A stretch of 64,000 nucleotides of DNA from Actinomycetota bacterium (GTDB lineage Bacteria > Actinomycetota > UBA4738 > HRBIN12). The stretch's first letter is position 1; each line of letters starts with the position of its first letter. The notes beneath the pieces are model-generated. The model was not told the DNA's origin. It was given only the letters and a program-made list of their open reading frames with translations, and ran no database searches. The stretch lies in the NCBI GenBank assembly GCA_035697485.1, contig DASSCU010000058.1:1-64000 (forward strand), read 5' to 3'. This document shows positions 52,307 through 60,552 of the stretch, in pieces. The position numbers were made by a program, and so were the translations under genes.

Positions 52307-53249
52307 GACTGGACCCTTCGGAACCTCGGCTACCCGCGAGCAGCAGCCTAGCCCTCGCGACGAGGCGCGGGAAGCCCTGCTCGCCTGGTACCGCCCCCGT
52401 CGTCGCGCGTACCCCTGGCGTCCGCCGGTCGGGCGCGGGGCGCGCTTCCCCGATCCGTACACCGTGCTCGTGAGCGAGATCATGCTCCAGCAGACCCAGG
52501 CCGCCCGGGTCGTGCCGGTGTTCGAGGAGTTCGTGCGGCGATTCCCGGACGTGCGCTCACTGGCGGCCGCGTCGAGGGCCGACGTGCTGCGCGCCTGGGG
52601 TCGCCTGGGGTATCCGCGGCGAGCCGTCGCGCTCCACCGCGCCGCCGCGGAGATCGTCCGCGAGCACGGGGGCGAGGTGCCGAGCGACCCGTCGCTGTTG
52701 CGCACACTGCCGGGGATCGGCGAGTACACGGCGGCAGCCGTCGCGAGCTTGGGTTTCGGCACGCCGGTGCCCGCGATCGACACGAACGTCCGGCGCGTGT
52801 GGGCGCGGGTGGATCACGGCTCGGAGGCCGACGAGGTGTCGGCTCGCACCCTCCGTGACGCCGCCTCGGTGTGGTTGGACCGCCGCCGACCTTCGGCGTT
52901 CAACCAGGCGCTCATGGATCTCGGCCGCGAGGTCTGCAGGCCGACTCCGCGATGCGACGTCTGCCCTCTGCGCCCCTGGTGCGCGTTCGCTGTCTCAGGA
53001 CGCGTCGGCCGGCCGTCGACCCGTCGGCAGCCGAGGTACGAGGGCTCGCTCCGGCAGGTCCGTGGGGCGGTGCTGGCGGCGCTGCGCGACCGGTCGCCCC
53101 GCACGTTCGGCGGCCTTTCGCGTGCGACCGGCGTACCGGTGCAGCGCCTGGCCGACGCCGTGCGAGGCCTGCATGACGACGGGGTGGTCGTCGCCTCGGC
53201 CGGTGCGCTCGAGGGGCGCGAGCGCGGTCGCGTCGCGTTGCCCGACTAG
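52305..53249 (+). CDS. mutY: MutY-type adenine DNA glycosylase
   Basis: A 314-residue base-excision repair enzyme that removes adenine opposite 8-oxoguanine. The catalytic Glu is in VSEIMLQQTQ, the helix-hairpin-helix is LPGIGEYTAAAVASL, and the catalytic Asp is in PAIDTNVRRVWAR. The iron-sulfur cluster cysteines read C-x5-C-x2-C-x5-C (CRPTPRCDVCPLRPWC), one residue shorter in the first gap than the usual C-x6-C. The C-terminal 75 residues resemble mycobacterial MutY and lack a clear NUDIX-like 8-oxoG domain. No usable start occurs downstream of ATG 52305, so it overlaps the CBS gene start. Confidence 0.88.
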   Translation: MTGPFGTSATREQQPSPRDEAREALLAWYRPRRRAYPWRPPVGRGARFPDPYTVLVSEIMLQQTQAARVVPVFEEFVRRFPDVRSLAAASRADVLRAWGRLGYPRRAVALHRAAAEIVREHGGEVPSDPSLLRTLPGIGEYTAAAVASLGFGTPVPAIDTNVRRVWARVDHGSEADEVSARTLRDAASVWLDRRRPSAFNQALMDLGREVCRPTPRCDVCPLRPWCAFAVSGRVGRPSTRRQPRYEGSLRQVRGAVLAALRDRSPRTFGGLSRATGVPVQRLADAVRGLHDDGVVVASAGALEGRERGRVALPD

Positions 53250-54289
53250 CGCCGGCCGAGGTCGCGGAGCGCCGGGAGCACCCGTTCGCCGAAGAGCGAG
53301 ACGGCGCGGGCGGCGTCGTCGAACGCCATGCCGGGGTAGTGGAGGCGCACGATGAGGTCGGCTTCGGCCCTGGCGCCGAGCGAGTGCACGATCGGCTCGA
53401 GTGCGTGCGCGACGTCGTCGGCGGTGCCCGCCGCCGTCGAACGGCGAGCGGCGTGCTCGTCGCCGACCACCGCGTCCAGCGAGTCGTGCTCGGGCGTGTC
53501 GTGGCCCGCATCCCATGCCTCGTATGCGCCGAGCTGGTGCATCACGCCAGGTGCAGCGATCTCCCAGGCGCGCGCGTCGGCGACGAACGCGTTCGCCATC
53601 AGCGCGAGGCGAAGGTTCGTGGGATCCCGGCCGGCGTCCCGCGCACCCTGCTCCATCAGCGAGACGGCGTTGCGGACGTGGTCGAGGTCGTCGGCGTCGG
53701 TGATGTGGCCGTCGCCCAGTTCGCCGGCTCGACGCAGGGCGGCATCGACGTAGCCGCCGAGCAGGATCGGTGGCCCGCCTGCCCGCGCGGGAGGAGGCGT
53801 CACCCGAACGCGGTCGAGGTCGAACACCTCGCCCCGGTGGGAGAAGCGCTCCCCGGTCCACGCACGTCGGAGGATCGTCACGGTCTCGACCGTGCGGGGC
53901 AGCCGCTCCCGCATCGGGACCCCGAACATCCGGAACTCCTCGGGTCGCCACCCGATACCGAGGCCGAGCGTCAGGCGTCCGCCGGAGAGCTGATCGACCA
54001 CCGCGGCATCCTCCGCGAGGCGCAGCGGGTCATGGAACGGCGTGAGGATCACCCCGGTGCCCAGCGCGATCGTGGACGTCGCCGACGCGAGTGCGGCACA
54101 CATCACCAGGAGCGAGGGCAGGTAGCCGTCGGATGCGCCGTGGTGCTCACTCAACCAGGCGGAGTCGAATCCCACCGCCTCCGCGAGGCGCACGAGCTCG
54201 ATCGTGTCGCGGTACTCCTGGGCGAAGGAGCGTTCCGATCCGGCCGGGATCTGGCCCGTGAACAGCCCGATGCCGATGCGCACCGCCAC
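53246..54289 (-). CDS. LLM-class flavin-dependent oxidoreductase
   Basis: A 347-residue luciferase-like monooxygenase fold protein: VRLAEAVGFDSAWLSEHHG, IALGTGVILTPFHDPLRLAEDAAVVDQLS in adjoining strands, and LGLGIGWRPEEF are typical. It probably uses reduced FMN or coenzyme F420. Substrate unknown. GTG start at 54289. Its stop overlaps the MutY stop within a CTAG, so the two genes are convergent with a four-base overlap. Confidence 0.88.
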   Translation of the reverse strand: MAVRIGIGLFTGQIPAGSERSFAQEYRDTIELVRLAEAVGFDSAWLSEHHGASDGYLPSLLVMCAALASATSTIALGTGVILTPFHDPLRLAEDAAVVDQLSGGRLTLGLGIGWRPEEFRMFGVPMRERLPRTVETVTILRRAWTGERFSHRGEVFDLDRVRVTPPPARAGGPPILLGGYVDAALRRAGELGDGHITDADDLDHVRNAVSLMEQGARDAGRDPTNLRLALMANAFVADARAWEIAAPGVMHQLGAYEAWDAGHDTPEHDSLDAVVGDEHAARRSTAAGTADDVAHALEPIVHSLGARAEADLIVRLHYPGMAFDDAARAVSLFGERVLPALRDLGRR

Positions 54290-54326
54290 GAGCTGACGCT
54301 ACCACCCGGGCGTCGACACGATCTCG

Positions 54327-54356
54327 TTGACGACGGACCGCCGCCACACGTACGGT
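54327..54356 (+). promoter_or_regulatory. znuA promoter (TTGACG, 18 bases, TACGGT)
   Basis: A good -35 hexamer at 54327-54332 and -10 hexamer at 54351-54356. The -10 ends seven bases before ATG 54364, which favours that start over the GTG at 54355 and predicts a leaderless zinc-uptake message. Confidence 0.65.
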
Positions 54357-54363
54357 GGACCTC

Positions 54364-55269
54364 ATGAGAGCGATTCTCAGTCTTGTTCTCATCCTCTCGA
54401 TCGTCGGATGCGGACGGGGGTCCGGATCCGACGACGGCCGCGGAGGATCGGTGGAGGTGGTCGCGAGCTTCTATCCGCTGGCATTCGCGGCCGAGCGCGC
54501 CGGTGGCGAGGGGGTTTCCGTCAGGAACCTCACCCCGCCCGGTGTGGAACCGCACGACCTCGAGCTCACACCCGACGACCTCGAGGCGATCGCGGAGGCC
54601 GATGTCGTGGTGTACCTGGGTGGTGGGTTCCAATCGGTCGTCGAGGACGCCGTCGAGGCGGAAGCGACGGGGATCACGGTCGACGTCTTCGAGGGGATCG
54701 ATCCCCTGCGGGCGCCGTCCGGCGACGAGGGCGACAACGGATCCGCCGACCCGCACGTGTGGCTCGATCCGGTGCTCTACTCGGGTATCGCCGCCCGCGT
54801 CGCGACGGAGATCGGCGAGGTCGAGGCGAGAGACGGCGCTCGTGTCGCCGCGAACGCCGGCGATCTCGACGAGGATCTCATGACGCTCGACGCGGAGTTC
54901 CGACGCGGGCTCGCTCGATGCGACACGCGGGTGATGATCACGAACCACGCGGCGTTCGGCTACCTCGCCGCCGCGTACGGCCTCGAGCAGCACGCGATCT
55001 CGGGCCTCTCGCCGGAGTCCGAACCCAACCCCCAGCGGATCGCCGAGCTCGCGGCCGAGGCGCGAGCGGAGGGCGTCACGACGGTCTTCACCGAGGATCT
55101 CGTCGCCCCAGAGGTCGCCGAGACGCTGGCCGCCGAGGCCGGCCTCGACACCGCGGTCCTGAGTCCGTTGGAGGGCCTCACCGACGAACAGGAAGCCGCC
55201 GGCGACGACTACCTGTCCGTGATGCGACGGAACCTGGAGGTGTTGCGGGATGGCCTCGTCTGCGCCTAG
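54364..55269 (+). CDS. znuA: Zinc ABC transporter substrate-binding lipoprotein (ZnuA-like)
   Basis: A 301-residue cluster A-I binding protein. The signal peptide ends in a lipobox (LSIVGC), so the mature protein is lipid-anchored outside the membrane. Metal ligands fit: His in PPGVEPHDLELT, His in ADPHVWLDPVL, His in ITNHAAFGYL and a late Glu/Asp in VFTEDLVAPEV. The His-rich loop of some ZnuA proteins is replaced by a short acidic loop (GDEGDNG). It overlaps znuC by 20 bases. First gene of the zinc operon, with a Zur-box-like palindrome at its 5' end. Confidence 0.92.
   Translation: MRAILSLVLILSIVGCGRGSGSDDGRGGSVEVVASFYPLAFAAERAGGEGVSVRNLTPPGVEPHDLELTPDDLEAIAEADVVVYLGGGFQSVVEDAVEAEATGITVDVFEGIDPLRAPSGDEGDNGSADPHVWLDPVLYSGIAARVATEIGEVEARDGARVAANAGDLDEDLMTLDAEFRRGLARCDTRVMITNHAAFGYLAAAYGLEQHAISGLSPESEPNPQRIAELAAEARAEGVTTVFTEDLVAPEVAETLAAEAGLDTAVLSPLEGLTDEQEAAGDDYLSVMRRNLEVLRDGLVCA
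54365..54379 (+). promoter_or_regulatory. Candidate Zur/Fur box at the znuA start
   Basis: TGAGAGCGATTCTCA is an inverted repeat TGAGA-N5-TCTCA resembling the TGA(N)9TCA core of Fur/Zur operators. It begins one base after the predicted transcription start, where a bound repressor would block initiation. A Fur-family regulator is the last gene of the same operon. Confidence 0.6.
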
Positions 55270-56050
55270 CGTCCGGCACGTGTCGGGCGGCGACGACGCG
55301 CACGAAGAGCTCCTCGGGGCCGAGGGTCTGACCTTCGGCTACGGTCGCGAGCCCGTGCTCGAGGACGTCGACCTCGCGGTCCGCGCGGGCGAGTTCGTCG
55401 CGCTCGTCGGCCCGAACGGATCGGGCAAGTCCACGCTGCTGCGGCTGCTACTCGGCTCGCTCGAGCCGGATGCAGGAGCGGCGCGTCTCTTCGGCCGCCG
55501 GCCGGGGTCGGTGCGTCGTCGCGGGCGGCTCGGCTACGTGCCGCAGCGCCCCAACCTCAGCTCGGAGCTTCCAGCCACCGTGCGGGAGATCGTGTCGGCC
55601 GGCCGACTCACCGATGGGCGTTGGTGGCTCCCGATGTCCCGCACCGATCGACGGCAGGTCGGGCATGCGATCACCTCGGTGGGGCTCGCCGACCTCGTCG
55701 ACAGGCCGGTGAACGAGCTCTCGGGCGGTCAGCAGCAGCGTGCGTTCATCGCGAGGGCGTTCGCGAGCGAGCCGTCGTTGCTCGTGCTCGACGAGCCGAT
55801 CGCAGGGGTCGACGCGGCGTCGCAGCGACTCTTCCGGGACTCGCTCGTGCACCTGATCCGCGACCACGGCGCCGGCGTGCTGCTCGTCTCGCACGAGCTC
55901 TCCGCGGTCGCCGACGACGTCGACCGCGTGATCGTGCTCAAGCGCACGGTGCTGTTCGACGGCGATCCGGCCGCCCTGGCTGCCCAGGGGGTCGGGAGCC
56001 TCGGCGTGCACGCGGAAGACCTGCCGATCTGGCTGGAGCAGCTCTCGTGA
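55250..56050 (+). CDS. znuC: Zinc ABC transporter ATP-binding protein (ZnuC-like)
   Basis: A 266-residue ATPase with Walker A GPNGSGKST, Q-loop YVPQRPNL, signature LSGGQQQRAF, Walker B LLVLDEPIAGVD and H-loop VSHELS. The C-terminal part (GVGSLGVHAEDLPIWLEQL) is short. Starts 20 bases inside znuA and overlaps znuB by four bases. Confidence 0.92.
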   Translation: MASSAPSVRHVSGGDDAHEELLGAEGLTFGYGREPVLEDVDLAVRAGEFVALVGPNGSGKSTLLRLLLGSLEPDAGAARLFGRRPGSVRRRGRLGYVPQRPNLSSELPATVREIVSAGRLTDGRWWLPMSRTDRRQVGHAITSVGLADLVDRPVNELSGGQQQRAFIARAFASEPSLLVLDEPIAGVDAASQRLFRDSLVHLIRDHGAGVLLVSHELSAVADDVDRVIVLKRTVLFDGDPAALAAQGVGSLGVHAEDLPIWLEQLS

Positions 56051-56904
56051 TCGCCGAGATCGGGCTCCCGTATCCGTTCGATCTCGCCTTCATGCAGCGC
56101 GCGCTCGTCGCGTGCATCGTGGTGGGGGCGTTCGCACCGACGATCGGCGTCTTCCTCGTGCAGAAGCGACTCTCCCTGATCGGCGACGGCATCGGGCACG
56201 TGGCGTTCGCCGGCGTCGGAGCCGGCTTGCTCGCGGGGTGGGCGCCGCTGTGGACGGCGCTCGCCTTCGCCGTCGGCGGGTCCCTCGGCATCGAGTGGTT
56301 CCGCGCCAGGCGACGCACGTCGGGCGACGTGGCGCTGGCGGTCCTCTTCTACTCGGGCATCGCGCTGGGCGTGGTGCTGATCTCTGCAGGCGAGGGCCTT
56401 TCGGCGAACGTGCTCACGTTCCTCTTCGGACAGCCCCTCACGGTGCGTCCCGCCGAGGTCCGGGCGCTCGTGCTGCTCGGCCTCGGCATCGTGGCCGCGG
56501 TGCTCGTGCTGCGCCGCGCGATGTTCTCGGTCGTCACCGACGAGGAATGGTCGCGCGTCGCCGGACTGCCGGTCGGCGTCCTCAACGCCCTGCTCGCCGT
56601 CCTCACCGCGGTCGCGGTCGTCGCGGCGATGCAGATCGTCGGCATCCTGCTCGTCGCCGCGATGATGGTGCTGCCGGTCGCGAGCGCGCAGATGCTCGCG
56701 CGTTCGTTCTCGGGATCCCTCGCGATCTCGGTCGCGATCGGCGTCGGCGCGTCCGTAGCGGGGCTCGCGCTGTCGAGGGTGTTCCCCGGTGGGCTCGCTC
56801 CGGGAGGCACGATCGTGCTGGTCACGGCCGGGGTGTTCGTGATCGTCGCCGTCGCGTCCCACGCCTTCGCATGGGGACGGGGAGTGCCGGAGGCCGACGT
56901 ATGA
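56047..56904 (+). CDS. znuB: Zinc ABC transporter permease (ZnuB-like)
   Basis: A 285-residue ABC-3 permease: FMQRALVACIVVGAFAPTIGVFLVQKRLSL in the first helices, GDGIGHVAFAGVGAGLL and MQIVGILLVAAMMVLPVASA. About eight membrane segments. GTG 56047 overlaps the znuC stop as GTGA and fixes the start. It forms the zinc channel with ZnuC. Confidence 0.92.
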   Translation: MIAEIGLPYPFDLAFMQRALVACIVVGAFAPTIGVFLVQKRLSLIGDGIGHVAFAGVGAGLLAGWAPLWTALAFAVGGSLGIEWFRARRRTSGDVALAVLFYSGIALGVVLISAGEGLSANVLTFLFGQPLTVRPAEVRALVLLGLGIVAAVLVLRRAMFSVVTDEEWSRVAGLPVGVLNALLAVLTAVAVVAAMQIVGILLVAAMMVLPVASAQMLARSFSGSLAISVAIGVGASVAGLALSRVFPGGLAPGGTIVLVTAGVFVIVAVASHAFAWGRGVPEADV

Positions 56905-57344
56905 TGCGGCTCGTGGCGCCGGATCTGCACTCGACCGTCGCCGAGCGACTCCGTGGCGTCGGACAGCGGTACACGCCGCAGCGAGAGTCGCTGGTCGCCG
57001 CCCTCGAGCGTGCGCGGACCCCGCTGTCGACCGCCGATCTCGTGCAGGCGCGCACGGGTCCGCAGAGCTCCGTCTACCGCAACCTCTCCGTGCTCGAGCA
57101 CGCGGGGGTGGTGCGCCGCGTGATCACCGAGGGGGAGTTCGCGCGGTACGAACTGGCGGAGGAGCTCACCGAGCACCATCACCACCTGATCTGCTCGAAC
57201 TGCGGCAAGGTGGAGGATGTCAGGATCCCGCCAGACCTCGAGACGACGATGGATCGTGCGGTTGATCGGCTGGCGAAACGGAGCGGGTTCGCGAAGGTGC
57301 GCCACCGCCTCGACCTGATCGGCACCTGTCGCGCGTGTGCGTGA
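56901..57344 (+). CDS. zur: Fur-family metalloregulator, probable Zur
   Basis: A 147-residue Fur-family repressor: winged helix RYTPQRESLVAALERARTPL and SSVYRNLSVLEHAGVVRRV, then the metal-binding EHHHHLICSNCGKVEDV and a final CRACA pair that gives the four Cys of the structural zinc site. Its position as the last gene of znuACB, overlapping znuB by four bases, makes Zur far more likely than Fur or PerR. It probably binds the palindrome at the znuA start when zinc is plentiful. Confidence 0.9.
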   Translation: MMRLVAPDLHSTVAERLRGVGQRYTPQRESLVAALERARTPLSTADLVQARTGPQSSVYRNLSVLEHAGVVRRVITEGEFARYELAEELTEHHHHLICSNCGKVEDVRIPPDLETTMDRAVDRLAKRSGFAKVRHRLDLIGTCRACA

Positions 57345-57347
57345 TCC

Positions 57348-58058
57348 TCAAGGGGTGAGATAGGGCTCGTCGGGCTGATCGATCGGTTCGACCGACTCGG
57401 CCTGCACGAGGATGTCGCTGCCGAGGGGGTAGATCGGTCCGACGACGCGGATCCACTGGTCGGTCTCGAAGCTTCCTGGAGGCGCGTCGACGACGGTGAC
57501 GTAGCTGATCGTGGCGTCCGCGACGCAGCACGTGATCACGAACCGCGTCAGCTGGAACCGGTCGGCCTCGCCGGGCTCCTCGGTCACGAACCCCTCGATC
57601 GTGACCCGTTCGCCGGCTCGGGCCTTCAGCGCCGCCTCGGCGTCGACGACCGCCCTCGCGGCCGCGACGTCGACGAGATCGATCGGGCCGCTCACGATGC
57701 GCGCGCTCGATCCGATCGCGGTCGAGTTCGAGCGCCGGTTCACCGCGTAGGAGTCCAGCGTGGCCGGCGGCAGCGTGAGCAAGAGCACGACGGGCAGCAC
57801 GATCAGACCGAACATCCACGTCTCCCGGCTGCCGAGCGGTTCGGGGGAGCGCACCCGGGCCGAGGCGAGCCGTCCCACGGATGCGATCGTGGCCAGTGCC
57901 GCCCCGAGCGGCACGAGCCATGCGGTGCGCGTGGACAGGTACAGCGATGTACGTCCACCGAGCAGTAGGAACCAGAAGAGCCCGGCCCACGCCCCGATCG
58001 CGAGCCCGGCCGCCACGCGGGGCGCGCTGAACGTCGGGCGGTCGCCGTGTGCGCTCAT
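57348..58058 (-). CDS. TIGR03943/DUF1980 (COG3689) membrane protein, permease partner
   Basis: A 236-residue protein. Two or three N-terminal membrane helices lead to an extracytoplasmic domain with the family Cys pair in FVITCCVADATISYV and a preceding RVTIEGFVTEEPG strand. COG3689 proteins occur with COG0701 permeases, as here, and have been linked to Zur regulation and zinc or other metal handling in other bacteria. It ends three bases from the zur gene, convergent with it. Confidence 0.88.
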   Translation of the reverse strand: MSAHGDRPTFSAPRVAAGLAIGAWAGLFWFLLLGGRTSLYLSTRTAWLVPLGAALATIASVGRLASARVRSPEPLGSRETWMFGLIVLPVVLLLTLPPATLDSYAVNRRSNSTAIGSSARIVSGPIDLVDVAAARAVVDAEAALKARAGERVTIEGFVTEEPGEADRFQLTRFVITCCVADATISYVTVVDAPPGSFETDQWIRVVGPIYPLGSDILVQAESVEPIDQPDEPYLTP

Positions 58059-58062
58059 CCCG

Positions 58063-59085
58063 TCATCCCCAGATCACCTGGATCCACATCGTGGCCACGA
58101 GCGTGGATGCGCCGACGGCGATCACCACCGTGCGAAGGAACCCCCGCTGGTACGTGCCTACGTACAGCGCGGCCAGCTTCAGGTCGACCATCGGGCCGAA
58201 GACGAGGAACGCGAGCTGGGACGCCGGGCCGAACGCCGTGAACGATGCCGCCACGAAGGCGTCGGACTCCGAGCACAGGGACATCACGAAGGCGAGCGCC
58301 ATCATCGCGATGAGACTCAACACGGGAAGGCTCGCCACGCTGTTCACGATCGATTGGGGCACGAAGGTCTGGATCGCGGCGGCCATGGCGGCGCCCATGA
58401 TCAGGAACCGCGCCATGAACACGACGTCGCCGGTTAGGTGCCCGAAGAAGCGCCGCCATCGCGGCTCTCGGTCGTCGACCTCGTGGGCCTCGACCCCGCC
58501 GGCGCGGGCACGCAGCAGCTCTCCCGAGCGAACCCGGCCCAGGACCCACCCGACCGTCATCGCCACGATGAAACCGAGCGCGAGACGTCCGAGCACCATG
58601 ATCCAAAGGGTGTCCCGCCCGCGGTAGGCCACGAACGTCGACGCGACGACGACCGGGTTCACGATCGGGGCTGCCAGCATGAACGTGATCGCGGCGCTCG
58701 GAGCGAGGCCCTTCGCGGCCAGCCGGCGTGCCACCGGCACCGAGCCACACTCGCAGACGGGGAACGCGACGCCGGCCGCGGCCGCGGCCGGCAGCTGCAG
58801 GGCACGCGGGAGCGACGCGATGCGTGCGAACGCGGACGCGGGCACGAGCACCTCGATCGCGGCCGACACGGTCGCACCCAGCAGGATGAACGGCATCGCC
58901 TCGACCAGCAGGGAGCCGAACACGATCAGCAGGTTCCGCAGCCAGGGCAGGCTCGAGGGATCGACGACACGCACGAGCACGGCGACGGCCACGAGCACGG
59001 CCGTCACGATCGCGACGGGCGCGCGTGAGCCGTCCCGAGGCGGCGTCCTGGACGACGGTGCACGAGGTCGCGCGTCGACGGCCAT
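58063..59085 (-). CDS. COG0701 (UPF0718/DUF318) permease
   Basis: A 340-residue permease with eight or so membrane segments in two related halves. The first has LLVEAMPFILLGATVSAAIEV and FPVCECGSVPVARRLAAKGL, with a conserved Cys motif; the second repeats FLIMGAAMAAAIQTFVP and SLCSESDAFVAASF, also with Cys. Such permeases pair with COG3689 proteins and are thought to move a metal or metal-thiol compound. ATG 59085 shares a base with the stop of the preceding gene (TGATG). Four bases separate it from the COG3689 gene. Confidence 0.87.
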   Translation of the reverse strand: MAVDARPRAPSSRTPPRDGSRAPVAIVTAVLVAVAVLVRVVDPSSLPWLRNLLIVFGSLLVEAMPFILLGATVSAAIEVLVPASAFARIASLPRALQLPAAAAAGVAFPVCECGSVPVARRLAAKGLAPSAAITFMLAAPIVNPVVVASTFVAYRGRDTLWIMVLGRLALGFIVAMTVGWVLGRVRSGELLRARAGGVEAHEVDDREPRWRRFFGHLTGDVVFMARFLIMGAAMAAAIQTFVPQSIVNSVASLPVLSLIAMMALAFVMSLCSESDAFVAASFTAFGPASQLAFLVFGPMVDLKLAALYVGTYQRGFLRTVVIAVGASTLVATMWIQVIWG

Positions 59086-60440
59086 CAGCAGTACCTCGAG
59101 AAGGCGACGGCGAACGACGGGTACACGTCGTCGAAGAGCGGTCGGCCGGCGTCGTCGACGAGCGCGCCCATCGAATCCGCGACCTGTTGCCCGGTGAGTG
59201 AGCGGTCCACGAGCACGTCTCGGTCGAGGAAGATCCCGTCCGCGGCGACCTCGGCCACGACCGGGGCGCCGAGTGCCGCCTCGACGTCGTCGGCGAGGCC
59301 GGGGGCATCCTCGCCCTGGCCACCGCCGGCGAGGGTTCCGGTGGCGGTGACGACGAACGTCGCGTGAGGGACGAGGCGCCGGACCGTCGACACGACCCGT
59401 GCCGTCGCCGTGTCGACCCGGTCGACTCCGCCGTCGAGCACGATGCCCAGCACGTCGGTCACGCGATCGCTGCCGAGCTCCTCGGAGGTGGTGATCGACC
59501 GGGCGACCGTCGCGGCGCGCCCCGGGTCGTCGAGGCGCATCATCGTGTCGTCGTCGGCGGCGTCGAGGTACCACCCGTTGCCCACGATGCCCCGGTCGGC
59601 GGGGTTCGAGATGATGGCGGCGACCCGAGCACGCCCGCCCGAGTCGTGGTCGAGGTCGTCGGCGAGCGTGGCGATCACCGAGCCCGACCCGGGCGCCGAC
59701 CATGCGACCGCGACCCCACCGTCGTCCTCACGGACGACGGTGCCGGTGATGCCATGGCTCGAGGGTCGTCCGCCGGTGCCGATCGTGGTGAGCGTGGCGG
59801 CGGGGTCGAGCGGAAGGGAGCCGGTGGTGCCCGTGAGCGTCCCCGCGCCCGTACGGAGGGCTCGGCCCAGGAACGGCCACGCCGCTTGATCCCGCTCGAG
59901 GTTGGTGGTGCCGATGCCCTTCCACGCGATGATCACGACGAGCGCGGGTGCGGCGCTCCCCTCGGCCGCGACCCCGTCGATGGCCGCACCGGTCCGGACC
60001 TCGGGGTGCGCCCGCCGGAACCCGGTGATCTCCTCGAGGGTCGGCGCGATCGTGTCCAGCCCGCTGCCCGGCGGCAGGTCGCCCGGTCGAACGCCGGCAC
60101 CGAGGAACACGATCGGCACCCGGGTGTCGGGCAGGCCCGAGACGCCGTCACTCTCCTCGGTCCCGGGCCAGGGCACCCTCGCCCCCCGCTGGACCTGCGT
60201 CGAGACGACATCGAGCCCTGCGGTGGCCGCCATCACGTCGGGGGAGCGTCCTTCACGGAATCCGGCCGCGACCTCGCGACGCAGACCCTGGGGGAGGGGG
60301 CAGAACGGCACCGAGGCCTGCGCATCCGCCTCGCTCGCGTCGCAGCTGCTCCCGACGCACAGGACGCGGAGGACCACCGCCGGAGCTCCAACGAGCGCCA
60401 GCATCAGCAACAGTGACGAGAGCCGACGACCGATCAGCAC
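59085..60440 (-). CDS. Secreted alkaline-phosphatase-superfamily paralog, apparently inactive and circularly permuted
   Basis: A 451-residue protein with a signal peptide (LLLMLALVGAPAVVLRVLC). It is related end to end to the product of the divergent gene at 60553: VPIVFLGAGVRPGDLPP, TIAPTLEEITGF, AWPFLGRALRTGAG, TIGTGGRPSSHGITG. The first two elements belong to the usual C-terminus of the fold but stand first here. Catalytic residues are lost: the metal Asp region reads IIAWKGIG instead of MVWDAGG, the Thr nucleophile region LPLDPAATL instead of SPTSTAQIH, and the metal Asp-His reads TATG instead of TADH. It heads an operon with the COG0701/COG3689 pair. GTG start after a -10 box. Confidence 0.78.
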   Translation of the reverse strand: MLIGRRLSSLLLMLALVGAPAVVLRVLCVGSSCDASEADAQASVPFCPLPQGLRREVAAGFREGRSPDVMAATAGLDVVSTQVQRGARVPWPGTEESDGVSGLPDTRVPIVFLGAGVRPGDLPPGSGLDTIAPTLEEITGFRRAHPEVRTGAAIDGVAAEGSAAPALVVIIAWKGIGTTNLERDQAAWPFLGRALRTGAGTLTGTTGSLPLDPAATLTTIGTGGRPSSHGITGTVVREDDGGVAVAWSAPGSGSVIATLADDLDHDSGGRARVAAIISNPADRGIVGNGWYLDAADDDTMMRLDDPGRAATVARSITTSEELGSDRVTDVLGIVLDGGVDRVDTATARVVSTVRRLVPHATFVVTATGTLAGGGQGEDAPGLADDVEAALGAPVVAEVAADGIFLDRDVLVDRSLTGQQVADSMGALVDDAGRPLFDDVYPSFAVAFSRYC

Positions 60441-60446
60441 GCATCC

Positions 60447-60452
60447 ACGCTA
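60447..60452 (-). promoter_or_regulatory. -10 box (TAGCGT) for the minus-strand paralog operon, leaderless type
   Basis: On the minus strand TAGCGT ends six bases before the GTG at 60440, which supports that start. No Zur-box-like palindrome is seen in the 112-base divergent region. Confidence 0.5.
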
Positions 60453-60552
60453 CCGCCTGGGACCGGGGCCTCCGCACGGGCTCGGACCCGTCACAGACTC
60501 TCCACGCGCCCAGGTTGTCGTGCCCGACCGGGGTCGTGTTCCCTATGCCGAC

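Noticed and set aside
54355-54363. GTG at 54355 as the znuA start
   Set aside because: It overlaps the -10 box TACGGT; the promoter spacing points to ATG 54364, and the signal peptide begins better with MRAIL.
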